Part shown: positions 1-5,184 of the stretch, piece after piece
Layout: the number at the start of each line of letters is the position of its first letter
How positions within the stretch are numbered: the stretch's first letter is position 1
Assembly (NCBI GenBank): GCA_945631445.1
Contig: CALZCR010000135.1
Location: forward strand, 1-5,501
DNA from: an uncultured Corynebacterium sp.
GTDB taxonomy: Bacteria > Actinomycetota > Actinomycetes > Mycobacteriales > Mycobacteriaceae
Direction of reading: 5' to 3'
DNA: 5,501 bases
The notes under the pieces: model-generated
Databases searched by the model: none
The model's input: the letters and a program-made list of their open reading frames with translations, nothing else
What the model was told of the DNA's origin: nothing
Program-made: the position numbers and the translations under genes

Positions 1-1
1 G

Positions 2-268
2 CCGGTCGTCTCCGAGAAGTCCTACGGACTGATGGAGCAGGACGTCTACACGTTCTACGTCTCCCCGGATTCCAACAAGACCCAGATCAAGATCGCCATC
101 GAAGAGATCTTCGGCGTCAAGGTCTCCAGCGTGAACACCGCCAACCGCGAGGGCAAGCGCAAGCGCACCCGCACCGGTTTCGGTAAGCGCAAGGACACCA
201 AGCGCGCCTACGTGACTCTCCGCGAGGGCAGCGGCTCCATCGACATCTTCGGCGGCTCCGCCGTCTAA
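2..268 (+). CDS. rplW: 50S ribosomal protein L23 (5'-truncated by window edge)
   Basis: L23 (uL23) binds 23S rRNA domain III beside the peptide exit tunnel and is a docking site for trigger factor and SRP in bacteria generally. The reading frame is open from base 2 ([10 protein letters not shown]...) to the TAA at 266-268, giving 88 visible residues. About a dozen N-terminal residues probably lie upstream, judging by the family length near 100 aa. Family marks are the N-terminal PVVSEKS, the [15 protein letters not shown] strand and helix, the [14 protein letters not shown] stretch and the basic rRNA-binding loop [19 protein letters not shown], followed by YVTL. The internal ATG at 32 is Met11 of the visible protein, not the start, because conserved sequence continues in frame to the window edge. 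It lies 23 bp upstream of rplB, as expected for an S10 operon. Confidence 0.96.
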   Translation, partial: PVVSEKSYGLMEQDVYTFYVSPDSNKTQIKIAIEEIFGVKVSSVNTANREGKRKRTRTGFGKRKDTKRAYVTLREGSGSIDIFGGSAV

Positions 269-291
269 GCGGTCGAAAGTAAGGAAGAATT

Positions 292-1128
292 ATGGCTATT
301 CGCAAGTACAAGCCGACAACTCCGGGTCGCCGCGCCAGCTCCGTTTCCGAGTTCCAGGAGATCACCCGCTCCACTCCGGAAAAGAGCCTGCTGCGCCCGC
401 TGCACAAGACCGGCGGCCGTAACACCCACGGTCACATCACGACCCGCCACCGCGGCGGCGGCCACAAGCGTCGTTACCGCGAGATCGATTTCCGTCGCAA
501 CGACAAGGACGGCATCCTGGCGAAGGTCGCTCACATCGAGTACGACCCGAACCGCACCGCCAACATCGCGTTGCTGCACTACTACGACGGTGAGAAGCGT
601 TACATCGTGGCCCCGAAGGGCCTGAAGCAGGGCCAGGTGCTCGAGGCCGGCGCCACCGCCGACATCAAGCTCGGCAACAACCTGCCGCTGCGCAACATCC
701 CGACCGGTACCACCATCCACGCCGTGGAGTTGAAGCCGGGCGCGGGCGCCAAGCTCGCCCGTTCCGCCGGTGCGTCGATCCAGCTGCTCGGCAAGGAGAG
801 CAACTACGCAGTCCTGCGTATGCCCTCCTCCGAGATCCGCCGCGTCGACATCAACTGCCGCGCGACCGTCGGTGAGGTCGGCAACGCCGACCAGATCAAC
901 ATCCGTTGGGGCAAGGCCGGCCGCATGCGTTGGAAGGGCTGGAGGCCCTCCGTGCGTGGTGTGGTCATGAACCCGATCGACCACCCGCACGGCGGTGGCG
1001 AGGGCAAGACCTCGGGTGGCCGCCACCCGGTGTCGCCGTGGGGCAAGAAGGAAGTCCGCACCCGCAACCCCAACCGTTACTCGAACAACATGATCGTGCG
1101 CCGCCGTCGCCCGAACAAGAAGCGCTAA
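292..1128 (+). CDS. rplB: 50S ribosomal protein L2
   Basis: L2 (uL2) is a primary 23S rRNA binder needed for subunit association and for shaping the peptidyl transferase region. The ORF encodes 278 aa, close to the usual 273-280 aa. The start [14 protein letters not shown] is typical of the family. The N-terminal OB-fold region contains the [19 protein letters not shown] stretch, and the C-terminal part has the highly conserved [13 protein letters not shown] signature at about residues 227-239. His231 aligns with the E. coli His229 implicated in peptidyl transferase function. The tail is strongly basic (RRRRPNKKR). The start is supported by AAGGAA at 281-286, 5 bases before the ATG. The next gene, rpsS, follows 16 bp after the stop. 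Confidence 0.99.
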   Translation: MAIRKYKPTTPGRRASSVSEFQEITRSTPEKSLLRPLHKTGGRNTHGHITTRHRGGGHKRRYREIDFRRNDKDGILAKVAHIEYDPNRTANIALLHYYDGEKRYIVAPKGLKQGQVLEAGATADIKLGNNLPLRNIPTGTTIHAVELKPGAGAKLARSAGASIQLLGKESNYAVLRMPSSEIRRVDINCRATVGEVGNADQINIRWGKAGRMRWKGWRPSVRGVVMNPIDHPHGGGEGKTSGGRHPVSPWGKKEVRTRNPNRYSNNMIVRRRRPNKKR

Positions 1129-1144
1129 GAGGAGGTAAGACGCT

Positions 1145-1420
1145 ATGCCACGCAGCCTGAAGAAGGGCCCGTTCGTCGATGAGCACCTCCTCAACAAGGT
1201 GGATGCTCAGAACGAGGCCAACACCAAGCAGGTCATCAAGACCTGGTCCCGCCGTTCCACCATTCTCCCCGATTTCATCGGCCACACCTTCGCCGTCCAC
1301 GACGGTCGTAAGCACGTGCCGGTGTTCGTCGACGAGTCCATGGTCGGACACAAGCTGGGCGAATTCGCACCCACCAAGACTTTCAAGGGTCACCTCAGGG
1401 ACCAGAAGGGACGTCGATAA
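1145..1420 (+). CDS. rpsS: 30S ribosomal protein S19
   Basis: S19 (uS19) sits in the head of the 30S subunit, contacts S13 and 16S rRNA, and takes part in an intersubunit bridge. The ORF is 91 aa, the usual length. It begins [16 protein letters not shown] and carries the family signature [16 protein letters not shown] at residues 68-83. The ATG is preceded by a strong Shine-Dalgarno, AGGAGGT at 1130-1136, with 8 bases of spacing. That sequence lies entirely in the 16-bp gap after rplB. Only 3 bp separate the stop from the rplV ATG, so the two are very likely co-transcribed and possibly translationally coupled. Confidence 0.98.
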   Translation: MPRSLKKGPFVDEHLLNKVDAQNEANTKQVIKTWSRRSTILPDFIGHTFAVHDGRKHVPVFVDESMVGHKLGEFAPTKTFKGHLRDQKGRR

Positions 1421-1423
1421 GCG

Positions 1424-1786
1424 ATGAGTGAAACCATCACCAACGCACGCGCGACCGCTCGCTTCGTCCGTGTGTCTCCGATGAAAGCACGCCGCGTCGT
1501 CGATCTCGTCCGCGGCAAGTCCGTCTCCGAGGCACTGGCCATCCTGAAGTACGCCCCGCAGGGCGCTTCGGGGCCGGTCGCCAAGGTGGTCGCCTCCGCG
1601 GCGGCCAACGCAGAGAACAACTTCGGCCTGGACGCTCGCACCCTGGTCATCTCCGAGGCTTACGTCGACGAGGGACCGACCATGCGCCGCTTCCAGCCGC
1701 GCGCTCAGGGTCGTGCTTTCCAGATCCGCAAGCGCACGAGCCACATCACCGTGGTCGTCGAGAGCCAGCAGGAAGGGGCCAAGTAA
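1424..1786 (+). CDS. rplV: 50S ribosomal protein L22
   Basis: L22 (uL22) binds all domains of 23S rRNA, and its beta-hairpin lines the exit tunnel near the macrolide site. The ORF encodes 120 aa. That is slightly longer than the 110 aa of E. coli, the excess lying at the two ends. Family features are [25 protein letters not shown] near the N terminus, SAAANAENN in the middle, and the tunnel hairpin plus C-terminal strand from [12 protein letters not shown] (residues 87-98) to [12 protein letters not shown]. The nearest purine-rich stretch, GAAGGG at 1405-1410 inside rpsS, is 13 bases from the ATG. The start may therefore depend partly on coupling to rpsS translation (inference). The stop TAA shares its last A with the rpsC ATG. 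Confidence 0.97.
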   Translation: MSETITNARATARFVRVSPMKARRVVDLVRGKSVSEALAILKYAPQGASGPVAKVVASAAANAENNFGLDARTLVISEAYVDEGPTMRRFQPRAQGRAFQIRKRTSHITVVVESQQEGAK

Positions 1787-2535
1787 TGGGCCAGAAGATT
1801 CATCCTCACGGCCTCCGTCTGGGCATCACTTCCGAGTGGAAGACCCACTGGTACGCCGACAACAACTACGCAGACTACGTCGCGGAAGACATCAAGATCC
1901 GCGAGTTCTTCGCCAAGGGCTTCGACCGTGCCGGCATCGCCGACATCGTCATCGAGCGCACCCGCGACCGCGTCCGCGTCGACATCCACACCGCACGCCC
2001 GGGCATCGTCATCGGCCGTCGTGGTTCGGAGGCCGACCGCATCCGCCGTGAGCTGGAGAAGCTCACCGGCAAGATGGTCGCGCTGAACATCCTCGAGGTC
2101 AAGAACATCGACGCCAACGCCACCCTGGTGGCGCAGTCGATCGCCGAGCAGCTCGTCGGCCGCGTGGCCTTCCGCCGCGCAATGCGCAAGGCCATCCAGT
2201 CGGCCATGCGTCAGCCGCAGGTCAAGGGCATCAAGGTCGTGTGCTCCGGCCGTCTCGGCGGCGCCGAGATGGGCCGCGTCGAGCGCTACCACGAAGGTCG
2301 CGTCCCGCTGCACACCCTGCGCGCCGAGATCGACTACGGTCTCGCCGAGGCCCACACCACCTTCGGCCGCATCGGCGTCAAGGTCTGGATCTACAAGGGC
2401 GACGTCGTCGGCGGCGTCCGCGAGTCCGAACTGAACGCACCGTCCGAGCGCGGCCGTGGCCGTGGTGACCGTGACCGTCGCCCGCGTCGTGGCGGCCAGC
2501 GTCGTCAGCGCTCCCAGCAGAAGCAGGAGGGTTAA
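1786..2535 (+). CDS. rpsC: 30S ribosomal protein S3 with basic C-terminal tail
   Basis: S3 (uS3) lines the mRNA entry channel of the 30S head. The ORF gives 249 aa, longer than the 233 aa of E. coli. The start [14 protein letters not shown] is the family N terminus. A type II KH domain covers roughly residues 39-107, with its GRRG loop at 77-80 (context [18 protein letters not shown]). Basic residues R130, R131 and R134/K135 in RRAMRK fall where E. coli S3 has the Arg/Lys residues linked to mRNA unwinding. The C-terminal domain contains [10 protein letters not shown] and ends near WIYKGDVV. Residues 219-249 form a low-complexity Arg/Gly/Gln tail, probably disordered; such basic extensions are common in actinobacterial S3. 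The ATG overlaps the rplV stop (TAATG), with GGAAGGGG at 1771-1778 as ribosome-binding site. Confidence 0.98.
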   Translation: MGQKIHPHGLRLGITSEWKTHWYADNNYADYVAEDIKIREFFAKGFDRAGIADIVIERTRDRVRVDIHTARPGIVIGRRGSEADRIRRELEKLTGKMVALNILEVKNIDANATLVAQSIAEQLVGRVAFRRAMRKAIQSAMRQPQVKGIKVVCSGRLGGAEMGRVERYHEGRVPLHTLRAEIDYGLAEAHTTFGRIGVKVWIYKGDVVGGVRESELNAPSERGRGRGDRDRRPRRGGQRRQRSQQKQEG

Positions 2536-2541
2536 GAAACC

Positions 2542-2958
2542 ATGCTTATCCCGAAGCGCGTCAAGTACCGTCGCCAGCACCGTCCGACCCGTTCGGGCAT
2601 CTCCAAGGGCGGCAACAAGATCATGTTCGGTGACTACGGCATCCAGGCTCTCGAGCCGGCCTACGTCACCAACCGTCAGATCGAGGCGTCCCGTATCGCC
2701 ATCAACCGCCACGTCAAGCGTGGCGGCAAGGTGTGGATCAACATCTTCCCGGACCGTCCGCTGACCCAGAAGCCGCTCGGCGTGCGTATGGGTTCCGGCA
2801 AGGGCCCCGTCGAGAAGTGGGTCGCCAACGTCAAGCCGGGCCGCATCCTCTTTGAGATGAGCTACCCGGACGAGGCAACCGCCGTCGAGGCTCTGCGCCG
2901 CGCAGCCCAGAAGCTGCCGTGCAAGGTCCGCATCATCAAGAAGGAGGACCAGTACTAA
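2542..2958 (+). CDS. rplP: 50S ribosomal protein L16
   Basis: L16 (uL16) organises the A-site region of the 50S subunit and contacts tRNA. The ORF is 138 aa, the usual length (136-140). It begins [15 protein letters not shown]. Central marks are [21 protein letters not shown] (residues 29-49, only partly conserved in detail) and [18 protein letters not shown]. The universally conserved loop [19 protein letters not shown] includes Arg82, which aligns with the Arg that is hydroxylated in some proteobacteria. The C terminus KKEDQY is like that of corynebacterial homologues. AGGAGG at 2525-2530, inside the end of rpsC, is 11 bases from the ATG. The stop overlaps the rpmC start by one base. Confidence 0.99.
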   Translation: MLIPKRVKYRRQHRPTRSGISKGGNKIMFGDYGIQALEPAYVTNRQIEASRIAINRHVKRGGKVWINIFPDRPLTQKPLGVRMGSGKGPVEKWVANVKPGRILFEMSYPDEATAVEALRRAAQKLPCKVRIIKKEDQY

Positions 2959-3188
2959 TGGCAGCCGGTACCCCCGCAGCCGAGTTCCGCGAACTCGGTG
3001 ACGAGGATCTGAACGCTCGTCTGGCCGAGGCCAAGGAAGAGCTCTTCAACCTTCGTTTTCAGTTGGCCACCGGCCAGCTGACCAACAACCGCCGCATCGG
3101 CACCGTCAAGCGCGACATCGCCCGCATCTACACCGTGCTGCGCGAGCGCGAGCTGGGCCTGTCCGCAGTTCCGGGAGCTGATCAGTAA
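2958..3188 (+). CDS. rpmC: 50S ribosomal protein L29
   Basis: L29 (uL29) is a small helical-hairpin protein near the exit tunnel, next to L23. The annotated protein is 76 aa. I chose the ATG at 2958, which shares its A with the rplP stop (TAATG) and has AAGGAGG at 2941-2947, 10 bases upstream. An upstream in-frame ATG at 2919 lies inside rplP and would add 13 non-family residues. The N-terminal helix contains [20 protein letters not shown]. The conserved turn is RFQLATGQL (residues 33-41), and the second helix runs from [19 protein letters not shown] to RERE (about 43-65). The short tail [10 protein letters not shown] is variable in the family. The stop overlaps the rpsQ start by one base. 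Confidence 0.97.
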   Translation: MAAGTPAAEFRELGDEDLNARLAEAKEELFNLRFQLATGQLTNNRRIGTVKRDIARIYTVLRERELGLSAVPGADQ

Positions 3189-3478
3189 TGAGTGAGGCAA
3201 ACGTGACTGACACCAACGACACCCCGCAGCGCGGTGCCCGCAAGGTCATCCAGGGTCTGGTCGTCTCCGACAAGATGGACAAGACCATCGTCGTCGAGAT
3301 TGAAAGCCGCAAGCAGCACGCGCTGTACGGCAAGACCATGCGCCGCAACAACCGCGTCAAGGCTCACGACGAGGAAGGTATCGCCGGCGTCGGCGACCTC
3401 GTCCGCATCGCCGAGACCCGTCCGCTGTCCAAGGACAAGCACCACCGTCTCGTCGAGATCGTGCAGAAGGCCAAGTAA
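3188..3478 (+). CDS. rpsQ: 30S ribosomal protein S17
   Basis: S17 (uS17) is an OB-fold protein binding 16S rRNA helices 7 and 11 early in 30S assembly. The ORF is 96 aa against about 84 in E. coli; the excess is a polar N-terminal stretch, [16 protein letters not shown], common in actinobacteria. Family marks are [18 protein letters not shown] (residues 22-39), [10 protein letters not shown], and the signature [20 protein letters not shown] at 69-88. The chosen ATG at 3188 overlaps the rpmC stop (TAATG) but has only a weak GGGAG at 3172-3176. A second in-frame start, GTG at 3203, has GAGG at 3194-3197 and would shorten the protein by 5 residues. The first start is preferred because MSEANV resembles the corynebacterial N terminus as I recall it. 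This is the last gene before a strong terminator. Confidence 0.97.
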   Translation: MSEANVTDTNDTPQRGARKVIQGLVVSDKMDKTIVVEIESRKQHALYGKTMRRNNRVKAHDEEGIAGVGDLVRIAETRPLSKDKHHRLVEIVQKAK

Positions 3479-3505
3479 GCGTTTCCCGCTTATCGACGCC
3501 TGAGT

Positions 3506-3556
3506 GACCACAACCCCGGTCAACCGACAAGGTTGACCGGGGTTGTGGTCTTTCTT
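3506..3556 (+). terminator. Rho-independent terminator ending the S10-type operon
   Basis: A perfect 20-bp inverted repeat has arms at 3506-3525 and 3531-3550 and a 5-base loop, GACAA. The right arm starts GGTTGACCGGGG and ends TTGTGGTC. It is followed directly by TTTCTT (3551-3556). It begins 27 bases after the rpsQ stop, so it fits as the end of the S10-type transcript. On the opposite strand the hairpin lies 29 bases beyond the stop of the membrane-protein gene, but the sequence after it on that strand (read leftward from 3505) has no T-run. Termination there may occur but would be less canonical. Confidence 0.93.
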
Positions 3557-3579
3557 CCTGTCGGGATGGATCCGGGGGA

Positions 3580-4251
3580 CTAAGCCGGGGACACGATTCG
3601 GCGTCTCCACAGCACGGCGGCGACGGCCACCAGCACGAGGCCAGGCAATGCGACCAATGAGGCCGGAACCACCAGCGCGTACCCGGCCAGCGAGAGGTAA
3701 CCGCCGGCCAACGCCACCGCCCGGGCACCGATCCGCGGGAGAAGGTGCACGTAGGCCACGTGAAAGCCCGCCAGCGCTGTCCCGAGCAGCGCCGACAGCA
3801 GCGAGCCGCTGATCAGCGCCACCGGCAGGGACGACAGGAAGCCGAGGCTCAACCAGTCCAAGGCGACGACGGCCAGATAGAGGCCGGCGAAGAGGAAGGC
3901 CCGGGGGCGACGGCCTGCGGCGCCGGCCCACTGGCCGAGCATCGCGGCGGCTGACGTCACCAGGCCGGACGCCACCAGCAGTCCCGTGATGTTGATGACC
4001 GGGTCGTTCGGCTCCGAGGTCAGCGCCACCAGAACCCAGCTGCCCCAACCCACCGTGGACAACACGGCCCCGAGCAGCAGGGGCCAGCGGGCGGGCAGGG
4101 CCCACGAGGCCGCCGCCTGGATGACGGCGGCCACGACGGCGGCGATGAGAAGGCCGGTGCTGAGGGGCGGCGTCCGCACCGGGGTGAAGAGGAAGAATGC
4201 GGCGACCAGCAACTGCGCGAGGATCATCACCCAAGCCAGGGTTCGGTTCAT
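3580..4251 (-). CDS. Multi-pass integral membrane protein of unknown function
   Basis: I do not recognise the family. The predicted protein is 223 aa and very hydrophobic, rich in Ala, Leu, Val and Gly. Seven to eight membrane segments are visible at about residues 5-23, 31-52, 57-78, 86-107, 116-138, 142-165 and 176-215 (the last probably two). Short basic loops (GRRPR at 113-117; WRRRIV at 215-220) suggest cytoplasmic faces by the positive-inside rule. No catalytic motif, nucleotide-binding motif or transporter signature is evident. I chose the ATG at 4251 (MNRTLAWVMI) because the frame upstream loses hydrophobic character and runs antisense into rplN. There is no Shine-Dalgarno before it, but a TACCAT hexamer ends 7 bases upstream, which fits a leaderless start. 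Met9 (4227) is an alternative start. Codon use is looser than in the flanking ribosomal genes. Function from context is unclear; it sits convergent to rpsQ and divergent from rplN. Confidence 0.82.
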   Translation of the reverse strand: MNRTLAWVMILAQLLVAAFFLFTPVRTPPLSTGLLIAAVVAAVIQAAASWALPARWPLLLGAVLSTVGWGSWVLVALTSEPNDPVINITGLLVASGLVTSAAAMLGQWAGAAGRRPRAFLFAGLYLAVVALDWLSLGFLSSLPVALISGSLLSALLGTALAGFHVAYVHLLPRIGARAVALAGGYLSLAGYALVVPASLVALPGLVLVAVAAVLWRRRIVSPA

Positions 4252-4258
4252 GTTCGCG

Positions 4259-4264
4259 ATGGTA
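4259..4264 (-). promoter_or_regulatory. Candidate -10 element for leaderless transcription of the membrane gene
   Basis: On the - strand this reads TACCAT, matching the actinobacterial TANNNT -10 pattern. Seven bases (CGCGAAC) separate it from the A of the ATG at 4251, the distance expected between a -10 box and a transcription start. This would place the mRNA 5' end on or next to the start codon, which also explains the missing ribosome-binding site. No convincing -35 element is visible 16-18 bases upstream, which is common in this group. Leaderless transcripts are frequent in corynebacteria and mycobacteria. Confidence 0.55.
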
Positions 4265-4293
4265 GTGCGCGGCGACCGACGGCGACGGGAAAT

Positions 4294-4325
4294 TTGGAGA
4301 CGGCCCCGGCGACGTGGTTTAATGT
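4294..4325 (+). promoter_or_regulatory. Candidate promoter of the rplN-rplX-rplE operon
   Basis: A TTGGAG hexamer (4294-4299) is 18 bases from TTTAAT (4318-4323). The overlapping TAATGT (4320-4325) is an alternative -10 matching TANNNT. The stretch is the most AT-rich part of an otherwise GC-rich gap. The S10-type operon ends at a strong terminator and the intervening gene is on the other strand, so rplN must have its own promoter in this interval. The assignment to this exact site is inference. It would start the transcript near 4330-4333. Confidence 0.5.
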
Positions 4326-4330
4326 ACGGG

Positions 4331-4494
4331 TTGTCTGTGCTGGTCGGCCCGCTCGGTGCGTTCCGAACCACGGGCCGAGACCCTTCGACATGCTTGTGCG
4401 TGTTCGTCGATAAGCCCAGGCAGTGCAAGCTAAGACCACGTGCGTTCAGGCCGGAAATCTGGCGCACACGTATCCAGGTCAAGGAGACCCTACT
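4331..4494 (+). promoter_or_regulatory. 5' leader of rplN with potential secondary structure
   Basis: If transcription starts just after the candidate -10, the rplN mRNA has a leader of about 165 nt, long for this kind of genome. Several hairpins can be drawn by eye. The first pairs TCGGCCCG (4344-4351) with CGGGCCGA (4371-4378), with an inner TCGG/CCGA pairing (4353-4356 with 4363-4366). The second pairs GTGCG (4440-4444) with CGCAC (4463-4467), continued by TCAGG/TCTGG with a one-base bulge and a 7-base loop. A small GGTC/GACC stem (4477-4480 with 4486-4489) puts the AAGGA of the ribosome-binding site in its loop. Ribosomal operons are often controlled through such leaders, but no known leader family is recognised here, so a regulatory role is inference. 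Confidence 0.35.
4481..4487 (+). promoter_or_regulatory. Ribosome-binding site that fixes the rplN GTG start
   Basis: AAGGAGA lies 7 bases before the GTG at 4495. It is the only strong Shine-Dalgarno near the beginning of the L14 homology, and it settles the start in favour of this GTG over the in-frame GTG at 4423. It also sits in the loop of a possible 4-bp hairpin (4477-4489). Confidence 0.85.
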
Positions 4495-4863
4495 GTGATT
4501 CAGCAAGAATCGCGTCTCAAGGTCGCCGATAACACGGGTGCACGTGAAATCATGTGCCTCCGCGTCCTCGGCGGTTCTGTCCGACGCTTCGCTGGCATCG
4601 GTGACACCATCGTGGCCAGCGTCAAGGAAGCCACCCCGGGCGGCAACGTCAAGTCCGGTGAGATCGTCAAGGCCGTCATCGTTCGCGCGAAGAAGGAGAC
4701 CCGTCGTCCGGACGGCTCCTACATTTCCTTCGACGAGAACGCCGCCGTCATCCTCAAGGCTGACACCGAGCCGCGCGGCACCCGCATCTTCGGCCCCGTT
4801 GCCCGCGAGCTGCGCGACAAGAAGTTCATGAAGATTGTTTCTCTCGCACCGGAGGTGATCTAG
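4495..4863 (+). CDS. rplN: 50S ribosomal protein L14
   Basis: L14 (uL14) is a beta-barrel protein at the subunit interface. It forms intersubunit bridges with 16S rRNA and is the binding site of the silencing factor RsfS. With the GTG start at 4495 the protein is 122 aa, exactly the usual length. It begins (M)[20 protein letters not shown]; the central signature region is [18 protein letters not shown], followed by FDENAAVIL. The C terminus contains [20 protein letters not shown] and ends SLAPEVI. It opens the spc-type operon here, instead of directly following rpsQ as in many bacteria. Its last codons contain the ribosome-binding site of rplX. Confidence 0.98.
   Translation: MIQQESRLKVADNTGAREIMCLRVLGGSVRRFAGIGDTIVASVKEATPGGNVKSGEIVKAVIVRAKKETRRPDGSYISFDENAAVILKADTEPRGTRIFGPVARELRDKKFMKIVSLAPEVI
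4851..4860 (+). promoter_or_regulatory. Very strong Shine-Dalgarno of rplX inside the rplN 3' end
   Basis: GGAGGTGATC is complementary over 10 consecutive bases to the near-universal 3' end of bacterial 16S rRNA (GATCACCTCC). It overlaps the final PEVI codons of rplN just before its TAG. From GGAGGT to the rplX ATG is 11 bases. The match is longer than at the other starts in this window. Confidence 0.85.
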
Positions 4864-4867
4864 CACC

Positions 4868-5182
4868 ATGAAGATCCATAAGGGCGACATGGTCGTCGTC
4901 ATCTCGGGCCCGGACAAGGGCGCGCAGGGCAAGGTCATCGAGGCCTACCCGGCACGCGACAAGGTCTTGGTCGAAGGCGTCAACCGCATCAAGAAGCACA
5001 CCGCCGACTCGGCCGGTGAGCGTGGTGCCTCCTCCGGCGGCATCGTGACCCAGGAAGCCCCGATCCACGTCTCCAACGTGGCGGTTGTGGATTCCGACGG
5101 AAACCCGACCCGTATCGGTTACCGTTTCGACGAGAACGGCAAGAAGGTCCGTATCTCCAAGCGCAACGGGAAGGACATCTAA
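4868..5182 (+). CDS. rplX: 50S ribosomal protein L24
   Basis: L24 (uL24) is an assembly initiator that binds the 5' part of 23S rRNA and lies near the exit tunnel. The ORF is 104 aa, the usual length. A KOW motif covers about residues 2-30 ([21 protein letters not shown] in pattern, with the conserved Gly14, Asp16, Lys17 and Gly18). It is followed by [13 protein letters not shown] (residues 32-44) and the conserved EAPIHVSNV at 63-71. The C terminus [11 protein letters not shown] is basic. The ATG is 4 bases after the rplN stop and uses the strong ribosome-binding site at 4851-4860. The rplE ATG follows 2 bases after the stop. Confidence 0.98.
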   Translation: MKIHKGDMVVVISGPDKGAQGKVIEAYPARDKVLVEGVNRIKKHTADSAGERGASSGGIVTQEAPIHVSNVAVVDSDGNPTRIGYRFDENGKKVRISKRNGKDI

Positions 5183-5184
5183 GC

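Noticed and set aside
265..1197. 310-codon open frame on the - strand opposite rplB and rpsS
   Set aside because: It is antisense to two certain ribosomal genes. Its composition (Val, Ala, Asp, Leu-rich with no motif) is what GC-rich codon bias produces in the opposite frame.
1705..2712. 335-codon open frame on the - strand opposite rplV, rpsC and rplP
   Set aside because: It is a shadow of three certain genes, with repetitive Asp/Val/Ala/Leu composition and no family resemblance.
2919..2957. In-frame ATG at 2919 extending L29 by 13 residues
   Set aside because: It lies inside rplP. The TAATG overlap and AAGGAGG before 2958 give the 76-aa family length.
3182..4234. 350-codon - strand frame overlapping the membrane gene and rpsQ
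   Set aside because: It is out of frame with the hydrophobic protein, rich in Arg, Gly and Pro, and runs antisense through rpsQ and its terminator. The frame of the 223-aa protein has clear membrane segments and wins.
3986..4321. + strand frame opposite the membrane gene, continuing toward rplN
   Set aside because: It is mostly a shadow of the membrane gene with Arg/Ala/Thr-rich composition. Only its last part, from 4322, lies in the leader and is listed separately as a weak observation.
4423..4494. In-frame GTG at 4423 extending L14 by 24 residues
   Set aside because: The extension has no resemblance to L14, no ribosome-binding site, and would give 146 aa where the family is 122. AAGGAGA fixes the GTG at 4495.
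4252..4938. N-terminal extension of the membrane protein upstream of 4251 (frame open to 4938)
   Set aside because: The added 229 residues would be antisense to the rplN leader and coding region and are not hydrophobic. The MNRTLAW start gives a sensible N-terminal membrane segment and a matching -10 element.
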